Positions 36,588-47,081 are shown, numbered from the stretch's first letter. The stretch: DNA of 64,000 nucleotides from Paraburkholderia ultramafica (GCF_902859915.1 NZ_CADIKK010000025.1:1-64000), one strand, 5' to 3'. Translations and numbers: made by a program. The notes: generated by a model from the sequence alone, not told the origin.

Positions 36588-37814
36588 ATGAGACGCCAGT
36601 TCGTCCGTCTGCACCGCTGGTTCGGCGTCGCCACCGCACTGTTTCTATTCATTGCCGGCCTCACCGGCGCGACCATCGCGTGGGACCATGAACTCGATGC
36701 GGCGCTGAATCCATCGTTCTTCCAGGCCCGCACGGCCGCCCCGGCGCTGTCGGGCCTGGAACTGGCGCGCCGCGTGGAAGCCGCCGATCCGCGGCTGCAA
36801 GTGACCTTTCTGCCGCTCACCGCCGAACCCGGTCATACGTTGCAGATGATGGTGCTGCCGCGCGCCAACCCCGCCACAAAGCAGCCCTACCTGCTCGATT
36901 TCAACCAGATCGCTGTCGATCCCGCCACCGGCGAGATCCAGGGGCGCCGCGAATGGGGCGCCGTCTCGCTCGCGCGGCTCAATCTGATCCCGTTCATCTA
37001 CAAGCTGCACTACACGCTGCACCTGCCGTTTACCGGCGGCATCGATACCGGCACGTGGCTGATGGGCATCGTCGGCAGCGTATGGATGTTCGATAGCGTG
37101 ATTGCGCTCTGGCTGTCGTTCCCGAGCTTCAAGGCGTGGCGCAAGTCGTTTGCGTTTCGTCTGAAGCGCGGCGGCTATGCGCTCACCTTCGATTTGCACC
37201 GCTCCGGCGGCGTTTGGATCTGGGGCTTGCTGATGATCGTCGCGCTCACTTCGATATCGATGAATCTGTCGAGGCCGGTGGTGCGGCCAGTCGTGTCACT
37301 GGTCTCGACGCTCACGCCGGATCCGATCAGCAACCCTGAAATCCTGCGCGCCCCGCAGCCCGGTGATCAGGTGTTGACCCGCGAGCGGATCGTGCAACTG
37401 GCCGAGCAAGCCGGCAAGGCGATGAACCTCGCCGTGCCGCCCGGCGGCGTCTACTACGCGGAATTCCTGCATACGTACGGCGTGGGCTTCTACGCACCCG
37501 GCAACGATCACGGCGACATCGGCCTCGGCAACCCGTGGATGTATTGGGACGCGGCCACCGGCAAACCGCTCGGCACGCAGATTCCCGGCAAGGGCACGGC
37601 GGGCGACATCTTCATGCAGGTGCAATTTCCGCTGCACTCGGGACGCATCCTCGGACTCGGCGGACGGATCCTGATCAGCACGGTGGGCATCGTGGTCGCG
37701 GTGCTGAGCGCAACCGGACTGCTGATCTGGCTGAAGAAGCTGAATGCGCGCCGCCGCTCGGCGCAAAACGCCGGTCTCGCGCGGGACGCGGGCGGGTCGG
37801 CGGCGCGGTCGTAG
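36588..37814 (+). CDS. PepSY-associated transmembrane protein
   Basis: A 408-residue membrane protein with the family N-terminus FVRLHRWFGVATALFLFIAGLTG. A periplasmic PepSY region is followed by helices near 160-180 and 205-225. DLHRSGGVWIWGLLMIVALTS is the conserved His-bearing helix, and the C-terminal helix contains STVGIVVAVLSATGLLIWLKK. Relatives are linked to siderophore or ferric reductase function (FsrB/PiuB-like), but no TonB receptor is adjacent. The ATG at 36588 lacks a strong ribosome binding site. Confidence 0.85.
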   Translation: MRRQFVRLHRWFGVATALFLFIAGLTGATIAWDHELDAALNPSFFQARTAAPALSGLELARRVEAADPRLQVTFLPLTAEPGHTLQMMVLPRANPATKQPYLLDFNQIAVDPATGEIQGRREWGAVSLARLNLIPFIYKLHYTLHLPFTGGIDTGTWLMGIVGSVWMFDSVIALWLSFPSFKAWRKSFAFRLKRGGYALTFDLHRSGGVWIWGLLMIVALTSISMNLSRPVVRPVVSLVSTLTPDPISNPEILRAPQPGDQVLTRERIVQLAEQAGKAMNLAVPPGGVYYAEFLHTYGVGFYAPGNDHGDIGLGNPWMYWDAATGKPLGTQIPGKGTAGDIFMQVQFPLHSGRILGLGGRILISTVGIVVAVLSATGLLIWLKKLNARRRSAQNAGLARDAGGSAARS

Positions 37815-37843
37815 GGTAGAGGTTGGGCCCGCCTCAAGCGCTC

Positions 37844-38713
37844 CTACCGAAACACCACCGTCTTGCTGCCGTTCAACACGACGCGATGCTCCACGTGCCA
37901 CTTCACCGCACGCGCGAGCGTCACGCATTCGACGTCGCGGCCGATCGCCGTCAATTGCTCCGGCGTCATGCTGTGGTCGACGCGCTCCACTTCCTGCTCG
38001 ATGATCGGACCTTCGTCGAGATCCGTCGTCACGTAATGAGCGGTCGCGCCGATCAGCTTCACGCCGCGGTCGAACGCCTGGTAATACGGCTTCGCGCCCT
38101 TGAAGCTCGGCAGGAACGAGTGGTGAATGTTGATCGCGCGGCCGGCCAGCGCTTCGCACAGCTTCGGCGACAGAATCTGCATGTAGCGCGCGAGCACCAC
38201 CAGATCCGCCTGATGCTCGTCGATCACTTCGAGCACGCGCGCTTCCTGCGCAGCCTTCGCGTCGGGCGTGCCGCCCATCAGCGGGAAGTGATGGAACGGA
38301 ATGTCGTAGCTGGCGGCGAGCTGATAGAACTCCTTGTGGTTCGAGATGATCGCAGGAATCTCAATACCCAGTTGACCGGTGCGATAGCGGAACAGCAGAT
38401 CGTTCAGGCAGTGACCGATCTTCGACACCATGATCACCACGCGCGGTTTCACCGACGCGTCGTGCAACTCCCAGCTCATACCGAACTGTTCGGCGAGCGC
38501 CGCGAACGACTTGCGCAACGCCTCCAGCCCTGGATCGCCGCCCACCTGCTGAAAATGCACGCGCATGAAAAACTCGCCAGTGCGGCTGTCGCCGAACTGA
38601 GCGGAGTCGAGAATATTGCTGCCACGCTCGAACAGAAAGCCCGACACTGCGTGAACGATGCCGGGCCGGTCGGCGCACGACAGTTTGAGGATAAAGCTGT
38701 GATCGGTCGACAT
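37844..38713 (-). CDS. purU: Formyltetrahydrofolate deformylase
   Basis: The 289-residue enzyme hydrolyses 10-formyl-THF to formate and THF, balancing one-carbon pools for purine synthesis. An N-terminal ACT domain (SFILKLSCADRPGIVHAVSGF) precedes the formyltransferase-like domain. Catalytic residues are the Asn and His of INIHHSFLPSFKGAKPY and the Asp of TTDLDEGPIIEQ. The ATG at 38713 (MSTDHSF) is chosen over one at 38737. It converges with the PepSY gene. Confidence 0.96.
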   Translation of the reverse strand: MSTDHSFILKLSCADRPGIVHAVSGFLFERGSNILDSAQFGDSRTGEFFMRVHFQQVGGDPGLEALRKSFAALAEQFGMSWELHDASVKPRVVIMVSKIGHCLNDLLFRYRTGQLGIEIPAIISNHKEFYQLAASYDIPFHHFPLMGGTPDAKAAQEARVLEVIDEHQADLVVLARYMQILSPKLCEALAGRAINIHHSFLPSFKGAKPYYQAFDRGVKLIGATAHYVTTDLDEGPIIEQEVERVDHSMTPEQLTAIGRDVECVTLARAVKWHVEHRVVLNGSKTVVFR

Positions 38714-38826
38714 GACCTGGGTGACTCCCTTCTTCAATGCGTGGTTTGTTCAGTCGGTACGGCTTGATGCTGCGTGCTTCGGGGTGTTCGGCGCGCGGGC
38801 TCCGAGGCTAGTGCTGAAGCCAGCGT

Positions 38827-39702
38827 CTAGGCAAACACCGGCGGCGCGAACAGCGCTTCGATGCCGGCGCACGCGTCTTCATCGATCCAGCGGCGGCGCA
38901 GCAGGCAATCCAGCGTGGCGAGACTCGCGTCCACCGTCAGCGCGCCCTCCTCGATCCAGCGCGCCACTTCGTCGATGCGCGCGAGCCGGTGCTCTCCCAC
39001 TTCGCCATCCTGATTGCGCGGCGCGAAATCGGCCGGCAGCGCGAGGTCGTAGATGAAGATCTGTTCGGCCTGCGTGCCTTCCGGCAGCGATTGCAGCACA
39101 TGCGCGGTGCGCCCTGCCACCGCGCGCGCGGCGATCTCCTTGGGGATGCCGGCTTCTTCCCAGCACTCCTTGACGATCGTCGCGTCGATGCCGAAGCCCC
39201 AACCAATCCCGCCCGCGACGACGTTGTCGAGCATGCCCGGATCGGTCGCCTTGGTGTCGCTGCGACGCGCGATCCATAGTTGCGGCGCGCCACGGGGTGC
39301 CCCGCCATCCGCGTATTCTACGACGCCGTTCAGATGCACCGCGTAGGTCATCGTGCCGAAGAAGCGCGACGCCGCGCGTTCGATATACGCGAGCGGCGGT
39401 GCGTCGAACGCATTGCGGATCGCGTAGGTCTCGTTGCGCCAGCCGGGAATGCGGCCTTCGGCGGCGAGCGCGCCGATCACCGAACCGAGCGCCGCGCTAC
39501 GCAGTTCGACGGTATTGAACGCGGCCGCGAGCGTCACGCGCGCGCTGCTGCCACCACGGTCCATCTCGAACACATCGGGCCAGCGCGCCAGCAGCGGCAC
39601 ATCGCTCGCGCGGATCCAGCCGACCTGTTCGGCGCCGATCCAGAACGGCCGATGCGTAGCGGCGTCGAAACGGCGCGCGGCGGTGATGCAGGGCAGAGTC
39701 AT
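38827..39702 (-). CDS. Nudix hydrolase with N-terminal DUF4743 domain
   Basis: A 291-residue protein. The N-terminal half (RPFWIGAEQVGWIR, FEMDRGG) is a DUF4743 domain also found in plant and yeast Nudix relatives of thiamine pyrophosphokinase. The Nudix box is GGIGWGFGIDATIVKECWEEAGI-like, with KECWEEAG giving the metal-binding glutamates. It probably hydrolyses a nucleoside- or thiamine-diphosphate derivative; the substrate is not determined. The ATG at 39702 has GGAG upstream; a TTG four codons earlier could also open the frame. Confidence 0.85.
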   Translation of the reverse strand: MTLPCITAARRFDAATHRPFWIGAEQVGWIRASDVPLLARWPDVFEMDRGGSSARVTLAAAFNTVELRSAALGSVIGALAAEGRIPGWRNETYAIRNAFDAPPLAYIERAASRFFGTMTYAVHLNGVVEYADGGAPRGAPQLWIARRSDTKATDPGMLDNVVAGGIGWGFGIDATIVKECWEEAGIPKEIAARAVAGRTAHVLQSLPEGTQAEQIFIYDLALPADFAPRNQDGEVGEHRLARIDEVARWIEEGALTVDASLATLDCLLRRRWIDEDACAGIEALFAPPVFA

Positions 39703-39768
39703 CCAAAGCTCCAAACTAAACAGTGCGCAGTGCGCGGCCGGTGAGCGGCGTACGCCGGAACGATCACG

Positions 39769-40383
39769 TCAGTCACGCAACGCGACGCGAATCCCGATAG
39801 CGATGAAGGTCGCACCGGCGAGGCGATCGAGCCACACGCCAACGCGCGGCCGGCGCTTGAGCCAGCCGCCGATGATCCCCGCGCACACGCCGAACAGCGA
39901 AAACACCAACACCGTCTGCAACATGAACAGCGCGCCGAGTTCGAGCATCTGCACGGTGACGCTCTGCGCGCCGTGCGGCTGCACGAACTGCGGCAGGAAC
40001 ACGACAAAGAACAGCGTCACCTTCGGATTCAGCAGATTGCCGAGCACGCTCTGGCGAAACACCGTCTTCAATGGCTGCGGCGCGCGCTGATGCGCGGTCG
40101 CGAGGCCCTGGCTGCGCAGCGCCTTGATGCCGATCCAGACCAGATACGCGGCGCCGGCCAGCTTGATCGCTTCAAACGCAAGCGGCGACGAACGCAGCAA
40201 CGCGGCCACGCCGAGCGCGGCGAGCGTCGTGTGAAACGTGATGCCAGCCGCAAAGCCGAGCGCGGCGACGAGACCCGCCGCGCGACCCTGCGAGATGCCG
40301 CGCGCGAGCACTTGCAGATTGTCCGGGCCGGGCGCCACGGTGATCGCGATCGACGTGGCGAGAAACAGCAGGAAGTTGGGCAT
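39769..40383 (-). CDS. LysE-family amino-acid exporter
   Basis: The 204-residue protein has six helices and the RhtB/LysE N-terminal signature SIAITVAPGPDNLQVLARGISQGRAAG. The helix 5 segment NPKVTLFFVVFLPQFV is also characteristic. It exports an amino acid or analogue such as homoserine, threonine or lysine; the substrate is not predictable. The ATG at 40383 has AAGG about 8 nt upstream. Neighbouring genes on the same strand do not suggest a substrate. Confidence 0.92.
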   Translation of the reverse strand: MPNFLLFLATSIAITVAPGPDNLQVLARGISQGRAAGLVAALGFAAGITFHTTLAALGVAALLRSSPLAFEAIKLAGAAYLVWIGIKALRSQGLATAHQRAPQPLKTVFRQSVLGNLLNPKVTLFFVVFLPQFVQPHGAQSVTVQMLELGALFMLQTVLVFSLFGVCAGIIGGWLKRRPRVGVWLDRLAGATFIAIGIRVALRD

Positions 40384-40457
40384 CGTTGTTACCTTTTTGG
40401 TATCCGCCAAAAAGCGCGGCAGAAAAGCGCTGCGAAAAGTGCTGCGCGGCCGCGCAC

Positions 40458-41024
40458 TCAATGACCGTCGAAGCTCGTCGCCGTATAGAGCGTGAGGCCG
40501 CCGTCGCGCAGCAGCTTCGAGCCGCCGAGCTCGGGCAGATCGACAATTGCCGCGCCCTCCACGACGACCGCGCCGAGCCGCTCGAGCAGAATCTTGCCGG
40601 CCATCATCGTGCCGCCGGTCGCGATCAGATCGTCGATGATGACAACCCGGTCGCCGGGCTTGCACGCGTCCTCGTGAATCTCGACGGTCGCGGTGCCATA
40701 TTCCAGCTCGTACGATTGCGCGAGCCGCTTATAAGGCAGCTTGCCGGCCTTGCGGATCGGAATGAAACCGAGGTTCAACTCATACGCGAGAATCGGCCCG
40801 AAGATGAAGCCGCGCGCATCCAGCCCGGCGACGTAGTCGAGCTTGGCGTCGATATAGCGCTGCACGAACAGGTCGATCAGCACGCGCAGCGACTTCGGCT
40901 CCTGCAGCAGCGGCGTGATGTCGCGAAACTGCACGCCCGGCTGCGGCCAGTCAGGCACCGTGCGGATGTGGCTTTTGATGTAGTCGGCCGCATCGAGCGG
41001 CGCGCTCACGAGCGCGTTGGACAT
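40458..41024 (-). CDS. apt: Adenine phosphoribosyltransferase
   Basis: A 188-residue purine salvage enzyme converting adenine and PRPP to AMP. The PRPP-binding motif is VVIIDDLIATGGT near residues 130-142. The FRDITPLL and GLDARGFIFGP segments are family hallmarks. GGAGACATC precedes the ATG at 41024; an in-frame extension to 41132 has no homology. It lies downstream of the antiporter gene on the same strand. Confidence 0.97.
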   Translation of the reverse strand: MSNALVSAPLDAADYIKSHIRTVPDWPQPGVQFRDITPLLQEPKSLRVLIDLFVQRYIDAKLDYVAGLDARGFIFGPILAYELNLGFIPIRKAGKLPYKRLAQSYELEYGTATVEIHEDACKPGDRVVIIDDLIATGGTMMAGKILLERLGAVVVEGAAIVDLPELGGSKLLRDGGLTLYTATSFDGH

Positions 41025-41135
41025 GATGTCTCCGGATGGACCTCGACAGGTCCGATGAAAAACTGAATCAGGGCGGCCCGCGTCAGGGCAGCCTGCAAGC
41101 GCAGCGCCGCACCAGGCGCCCAGGCGGCGCACCCG

Positions 41136-43139
41136 CTAGGCCGCGGCGGCGCCCGCGCGACGGTGCTTCGAGAGCCGCTCCTCGGCTTCCGCCAGTCGTT
41201 CGGGCAGACCACGCAACACCACGATATCGCTCGCGCGCAGCTTGGTGGACGGGTCCGGTTCGACGCCGCGAATGCCGTGCCGGCGAATCGCCGTCACTTC
41301 CACGCCCAACTCGAACAGGCCCAGTTCCGCCAGCGTGCGGCCCACCGCGTCCGCGTTGGCGTCGACCGGCACCGATTGTAGCCGCACCTGTTCGTGGCCG
41401 TCGTCGTCGTCCACGTCGTCGGCACCGTGGAAATAGCCGCGCAGCAGCGCATAGCGCTCGTCGCGCATTTCCTCGACCCGCCGCACCACGCGCCGCATCG
41501 GCACGCCCATCACCACCAGCGTGTGCGAGGCCAGCATCAGACTGCCCTCGACGATTTCCGGAATCACTTCGGTCGCGCCGGCGGCGAGCAGTTTTTCCAG
41601 ATCGGCGTCGTCCACGGTGCGCACGATCACCGGCAGCGTCGGCTCCAGCTCGTGAATGTTATGCAGCACGCGCAATGCCGACGGCGTGTTCGCGTAGGTG
41701 ATCGCGATCGCGGCCGCGCGATGGATACCGGCGGCGAGCAGCGACTCGCGCCGCCCGGCGTCGCCGAACACGACCGATTCACCGGCCGCAGCAGCCGCCG
41801 CGACGCGATCGGGGTCGAGATCCAGCGCGACGTACGACAAGCCCTCGTGCTCAAGCATGCGCGCCAGATTCTGTCCGGCCCGGCCGTAGCCGCAGATGAT
41901 CACGTGGCCGCTTTGCTTCAGGCTTTGCGTCGCGATGCGCGTCATCTGCAATGACTGCATCATCCATTCAGTCGACGACAGCCGCAGCACGATGCGGTCC
42001 GCGTTCTGGATCAGGAACGGCGCGGCGAGCATCGACAGCAGCATCGCCGCGAGAATCGCCTGCAGCAGCGTGGGGTCGACCAGATGCCGGTCGAGAATCA
42101 GATTCAGCAGCACGAAGCCGAACTCGCCGGCTTGCGCGAGGCCGATACCGGTACGCATCGCGACGCCCGGCGACGCGCCGAACAGACGCGCCAGGCCCGT
42201 GATCATCACCACCTTCAGCAGGAGCGGGCCGACCAGGAAGGCGAGCACGACCAGCGGATGCTCCCAGATCACGCGCGGATTCAGCAGCATGCCGGTGGTG
42301 ACGAAGAACAGGCCGAGCAGCACGTCGCGAAACGGCTTGATGTCCTCTTCCACTTGATGCCGGTAAGGCGTCTCGGCGATCAGCATGCCGGCGATGAACG
42401 CGCCGAGCGCGAGCGACAAGCCGAACTTGTCCGTGATGAACGCCGCGCCGAGCGTCACCAGCAGCAGATTGAGAATGAACAGTTCCTGCGAGCGGCGCCG
42501 CGCGACCACGTTGAACCAGCGCGTCATGAAGCGCTGCCCGACGATCAGCAGCAGCGCCAGCGCCACGACGATCTTGATCGCGGCGAGCCCGAGCGCGTTG
42601 ACCAGATCCTCCGACTTGCCGCCCAGCGCCGCGATGACGATCAACAGCGGCACCACCGCCAGATCCTGGAACAGCAGCACGCCGAAGATGTTGCGCCCGT
42701 GCTCCGTTTCGATCTCGAGCCGCTCCGCCAGCAGCTTGCTGACGATCGCCGTCGACGACATCGCCAGCGCGCCGCCCAGCGCCACGCTCGCCTGCCACGT
42801 GATGTGCACCCAGCGCTCCAGCACGAAGCCAAGCGACACCGCCACCGCGATCGTGCCGATCACCTGCAACAGGCCGAGGCCGAACACGAGCCGGCGCATC
42901 GAGCGCAGTTTGGAGAGCGAAAACTCCAGCCCGATCGAAAACATCAGGAACACGACGCCGAATTCGGCGAGGTTCTGCGCGCCCGCCGAATCGGGAATCA
43001 GACCGAACGCGTGCGGCCCGACGACGATGCCGACCGTCAGGTAGCCGAGCATCGGCGGAAGATTCAGAAAGCGAAAGATCACCACGCCCGCTACCGATGC
43101 CAGCAGCAGGAACAGCGTCATTTCGAGCGGGGAAATCAT
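41136..43139 (-). CDS. CPA2-family K+/H+ antiporter with RCK domains (KefB/YbaL type)
   Basis: A 667-residue protein. A Na+/H+ exchanger domain of about 12 helices (1-385) includes FLMFSIGLEFSLSKL and LLFQDLAVVPLL. A TrkA-N nucleotide-binding domain (GHVIICGYGRAGQNLARML near 420) and a TrkA-C domain (about 590-660) follow. It resembles YbaL/KefB glutathione-gated or nucleotide-gated K+ efflux systems; no KefF/KefG accessory gene is nearby. A short acidic insert (DDVDDDDG) separates the RCK subdomains. The ATG at 43139 is chosen, but one at 43121 would still give a complete first helix. Confidence 0.92.
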   Translation of the reverse strand: MISPLEMTLFLLLASVAGVVIFRFLNLPPMLGYLTVGIVVGPHAFGLIPDSAGAQNLAEFGVVFLMFSIGLEFSLSKLRSMRRLVFGLGLLQVIGTIAVAVSLGFVLERWVHITWQASVALGGALAMSSTAIVSKLLAERLEIETEHGRNIFGVLLFQDLAVVPLLIVIAALGGKSEDLVNALGLAAIKIVVALALLLIVGQRFMTRWFNVVARRRSQELFILNLLLVTLGAAFITDKFGLSLALGAFIAGMLIAETPYRHQVEEDIKPFRDVLLGLFFVTTGMLLNPRVIWEHPLVVLAFLVGPLLLKVVMITGLARLFGASPGVAMRTGIGLAQAGEFGFVLLNLILDRHLVDPTLLQAILAAMLLSMLAAPFLIQNADRIVLRLSSTEWMMQSLQMTRIATQSLKQSGHVIICGYGRAGQNLARMLEHEGLSYVALDLDPDRVAAAAAAGESVVFGDAGRRESLLAAGIHRAAAIAITYANTPSALRVLHNIHELEPTLPVIVRTVDDADLEKLLAAGATEVIPEIVEGSLMLASHTLVVMGVPMRRVVRRVEEMRDERYALLRGYFHGADDVDDDDGHEQVRLQSVPVDANADAVGRTLAELGLFELGVEVTAIRRHGIRGVEPDPSTKLRASDIVVLRGLPERLAEAEERLSKHRRAGAAAA

Positions 43140-43273
43140 CGGCAAAAACGCATTGGTAAAGCGTCCTCGTTCGTCAGCGGAACCGCGCACGCAACACGCC
43201 GTGCGACAAGGTTGAGGGGCCGGTAAAGGCAGCGGCTTGGCACAGCAGGCCCGGCGCGGCGAACAAGCGCCTT

Positions 43274-43282
43274 TGCTATACT
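43274..43282 (+). promoter_or_regulatory. Extended -10 element directly before kdsD
   Basis: TGC-TATACT matches an extended -10 hexamer and ends only 6 nt before the kdsD ATG (43289). Initiation at the usual distance would start RNA at or next to the A of ATG. No Shine-Dalgarno sequence precedes the gene and the -35 region is poor. Confidence 0.5.
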
Positions 43283-43288
43283 CCGCGA

Positions 43289-44272
43289 ATGATAGCGAAA
43301 ATCAATGGCGACCGGGCACTCACGCTCGCTCGTGACGTGCTCGACATCGAAGCGGACGCCGTGCGCGCCCTTCGCGACCAACTCGACGATGGTTTCGTCG
43401 GGGCGGTCGATTTCATCCTGGGTTGCCGTGGGCGTGTAGTCGTCTCCGGCATCGGCAAATCCGGCCATGTGGCGCGCAAGCTCGCGGCCACGCTGGCCAG
43501 CACCGGCACACCCGCGTTCTTCGTGCATCCCGCGGAAGCCAGCCATGGCGACCTCGGCATGGTCACGGCGGACGATGTGTTCCTCGCGCTGTCCAATTCC
43601 GGCGAAACCGAAGAGCTCGTGGCCATCCTGCCGCTCATCAAGCGGATCGGCGCAAAGCTGATTGCGATGACGGGAAAACCGTCGTCGAGTCTCGCACAAC
43701 TGGCCGACGTGCACCTGAATTCCGCCGTGTCGAAAGAAGCCTGCCCGATGAATCTTGCGCCGACCGCCAGCACCACCGCCGCGCTCGCGCTCGGCGACGC
43801 GCTCGCGGTCGCGGTGCTCGACGCGCGCGGCTTCGGCCGCGACGACTTCGCGCGCTCGCATCCGGGTGGCGCGCTCGGCCGACGCCTGCTCACTTATGTA
43901 CGCGACGTGATGCGCACCGGCGACCAGCTGCCGAAAGTCACACCCGACGCCACCGTGCGCGACGCGCTGTTCCAGTTGACCGCCAAGCGCATGGGCATGA
44001 CCGCGATCGTCGCCCAGGACGGCCGTGTGACCGGCATCTTCACCGACGGCGACCTGCGCCGCGTGCTGGAGCGCGACGGCGATTTCCGCCAGCTGTCGAT
44101 CGCTTCGGTGATGACCGCCGGCCCGCGTACCATCGGCCCGGATCACCTCGCGGTGGAAGCCGTGGAACTGATGGAGCGCCACCGCATCAATCAGATGCTG
44201 GTCGTCGACGAAGCAGGCAAGCTGATCGGCGCACTCAACATGCACGACCTGTTCTCGAAGAAGGTGATCTGA
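43289..44272 (+). CDS. kdsD: D-arabinose-5-phosphate isomerase
   Basis: The 327-residue enzyme makes arabinose-5-phosphate for Kdo synthesis. An N-terminal SIS domain contains VVVSGIGKSGHVARKLAATL and the HPAEASHGDLGM active-site segment. Two CBS domains (about 205-325) follow. It starts the conserved Kdo/LPS-export operon: its stop shares one base with the kdsC start (TGATG). It is divergent from the antiporter gene, with a candidate leaderless promoter just upstream. Confidence 0.97.
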   Translation: MIAKINGDRALTLARDVLDIEADAVRALRDQLDDGFVGAVDFILGCRGRVVVSGIGKSGHVARKLAATLASTGTPAFFVHPAEASHGDLGMVTADDVFLALSNSGETEELVAILPLIKRIGAKLIAMTGKPSSSLAQLADVHLNSAVSKEACPMNLAPTASTTAALALGDALAVAVLDARGFGRDDFARSHPGGALGRRLLTYVRDVMRTGDQLPKVTPDATVRDALFQLTAKRMGMTAIVAQDGRVTGIFTDGDLRRVLERDGDFRQLSIASVMTAGPRTIGPDHLAVEAVELMERHRINQMLVVDEAGKLIGALNMHDLFSKKVI

Positions 44273-44832
44273 TGACCATTGCCCCTCCTACCGCTACCGA
44301 ACGCGCAAGCCGCGTGAAGCTGATGATTTTCGACGTCGACGGCGTGCTGACCGACGGCGGCCTGCTGTTCACGGCGGAAGGCGACACGATGAAGGGCTTC
44401 AACTCGATGGACGGCCACGGCATGAAGCTGCTGCGCCAGGCCGGCATCGAGACGGCGATCATCACCGGGCGCAAGTCCGGCATCGTGACTGTCCGGGCGA
44501 AGGAAATGAACATCATGCACGTTTATCAGGGCGTGCAGGACAAACCTCAGGCGTTCTCGGACCTTTTGCAGCAGACCGGCATGAGCGCGCAAGAGTGCGG
44601 CTACATGGGCGACGACTGGGTCGATCTCGCCGTGATGCTGAAGGTCGGCTTCGCGGCCGCGCCGGCCAATTCGCATCCTGAAGTGATCGCGCGGGCCCAC
44701 TGGGTCAGCGAGGCGCGCGGCGGCCACGGCGCGGCGCGCGAAGTCTGCGACACGCTGCTGCGCGCGCAGCGCAAATATGAAGCACTGCTTGCGGCAGCCT
44801 GTAGCGGCGAACAGCGGGGCCTCGTCGGATGA
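44272..44832 (+). CDS. kdsC: 3-deoxy-manno-octulosonate-8-phosphatase
   Basis: A 186-residue HAD-family phosphatase that releases Kdo from Kdo-8-phosphate. The HAD motif I is MIFDVDGVLTDG; motif II is IITGRKS; motif IV is YMGDDWVDL. There is no large cap domain, typical of KdsC, which works as a tetramer. The start overlaps kdsD by 1 nt and the stop overlaps lptC by 4 nt (ATGA), indicating translational coupling. Confidence 0.97.
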   Translation: MTIAPPTATERASRVKLMIFDVDGVLTDGGLLFTAEGDTMKGFNSMDGHGMKLLRQAGIETAIITGRKSGIVTVRAKEMNIMHVYQGVQDKPQAFSDLLQQTGMSAQECGYMGDDWVDLAVMLKVGFAAAPANSHPEVIARAHWVSEARGGHGAAREVCDTLLRAQRKYEALLAAACSGEQRGLVG

Positions 44833-45437
44833 ACCAGTTTCGCCTGACTTCACTGATTCCAGTGGTCGCGATGGCCGCGCTCGCCGGTATCACGTGGTGG
44901 CTGCTGCAAGCCACGTTGCCGCGGCAGAACGAAGGCCCGGTGCGCCCCAAGGAACACACGCCGGATTACTTCGCCGACAGCTTCTCGGTTTCCGAACTCG
45001 ATCAGTCGGGCGCGACGCAATACCGGCTGACCGCCCAGTCGCTGATCCACTATGAAGACGACGAGCTGAGCGACCTGGTCAAGCCGGCCATGCGCGCGTT
45101 CCAGCCCGGCAAGCCGATCGTCACCGCCACCGGCGACACCGGCAAGGTGAACGCCGACGCGTCGATCGTCGATCTGTACGGCAACGCCCGTATCCTGCGG
45201 GCTCCCGGCTACGGCGATCCACAGATGCAGGCGGATTCGGAGCATTTTAAGGTGCTGGTCAACGACGATGTGATCGAGACCGAAAAGCCGGTTAAACTTC
45301 AGCGCGGCGTGTCAGTGATGACTGCCAGCGGCATGAACTACAACAACGTCACCCGGGTGATGCAGCTGTTCGGCAACGTGAGAGGCGCGATCGCCCCGTC
45401 CGAAACCGGCGGCAGCTCGCCCAGGCAACCCGGGTAA
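44829..45437 (+). CDS. lptC: LPS export ABC transporter periplasmic protein LptC
   Basis: A 202-residue bitopic protein with one N-terminal helix (about 8-28, LIPVVAMAALAGITWWLL) and a periplasmic beta-jellyroll LptC domain (YFADSFSVSELDQSGATQYRL). It bridges the LptB2FG extractor and LptA. The ATG overlaps the kdsC stop. Length and position immediately before lptA are standard. Confidence 0.95.
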   Translation: MNQFRLTSLIPVVAMAALAGITWWLLQATLPRQNEGPVRPKEHTPDYFADSFSVSELDQSGATQYRLTAQSLIHYEDDELSDLVKPAMRAFQPGKPIVTATGDTGKVNADASIVDLYGNARILRAPGYGDPQMQADSEHFKVLVNDDVIETEKPVKLQRGVSVMTASGMNYNNVTRVMQLFGNVRGAIAPSETGGSSPRQPG

Positions 45438-45457
45438 TCCATTCCAGGCGTGACTGC

Positions 45458-46125
45458 ATGAACGAATCGTTCCCCCGTTTTGATACCGGCCGCACGCGCA
45501 CCCTGTCCGCGTGCCGCGCCGGACTCGCTGCGCTCGTCGTCGCGTTGCCGCTCGCCGGCTTCGCGCCGCTTGCGCACGCGGATCGCGCCGACAAGGACAA
45601 GCCGCTGAACATCGAAGCGGACAACATGACTTACGACGACCTCAAGCAGGTCAACATCTTCACCGGCCACGTGGTCGCCACCAAAGGGACGATCGTGATC
45701 AGGGCCGATCGTGTCGAAGTGACGCAGGACCCGCAGGGCTATCAGTTCGCCACCGGCACGTCGAGCGGCGGCAATCTGTCGTATTTCCGCCAGAAACGCG
45801 AAGGCCTCGACGAATACATCGAAGGTACGGCCATCCGTATCGACTACGACGGCAAGCAGGATCTGACCACGCTCACCACGAACGCCACAGTCAAACGCCT
45901 GCAGGGTCTGTCGACGGTGATCGACCAGGTGCGCGGCAGCGTCATTACCTATGACGGCCAGAACGACTTCTACACCGCGAAGGCAGGCAAGGACGTCGCC
46001 GGCCCGGGCAACCCGACCGGCCGGGTGCGCGCGATGCTGTCGCCGCGCAACGCCGGCGGCGCGCCGCTGAACGGCGCGTCGGCCACGCTCGCGCCGTCCA
46101 CCACGATCCAGGGAGCGCCGCATCA

Positions 46126-46129
<4 letters not shown>
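45458..46129 (+). CDS. lptA: LPS transport periplasmic protein LptA
   Basis: The 223-residue protein has a signal peptide (cleaved near LAHA|D, about residue 40) and an OstA-like beta-jellyroll beginning LNIEADNMTYDDLKQVNIFTG, which binds the lipid A of LPS in transit. The C-terminus after about residue 180 is low in complexity (Ala/Pro/Gly). Its TGA overlaps the lptB GTG. Confidence 0.95.
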
Positions 46130-46911
<782 letters not shown>

Positions 46912-46926
46912 GCGCACAAGGGATTG

Positions 46927-46961
46927 CCGGCGATGCGAACGCGCATTCGCCGGTCCTTTTT
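46927..46961 (+). terminator. Terminator after lptB
   Basis: CCGGCGATGCG and CGCATTCGCCGG pair with a single bulged base around an AACG loop and are followed by TCCTTTTT. It lies 15 bp after the lptB stop and separates the Lpt operon from rpoN, though readthrough is possible. Confidence 0.7.
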
Positions 46962-47075
46962 GCGGCAACCGCACATCAGCTTTTTGACCTGGGCCGTCTC
47001 GCGCCCAGCGCCGCCCAAAACGGGCGCACGCGTAATTGCGAATGTCGCAAGGTATCGCGGTCGTGGCAAACTCTC

Positions 47076-47081
47076 TACAAT
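47076..47081 (+). promoter_or_regulatory. Candidate -10 element of rpoN
   Basis: TACAAT lies 15 nt before the rpoN ATG. The expected -35 position shows no good match, so the assignment is tentative. Confidence 0.35.
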
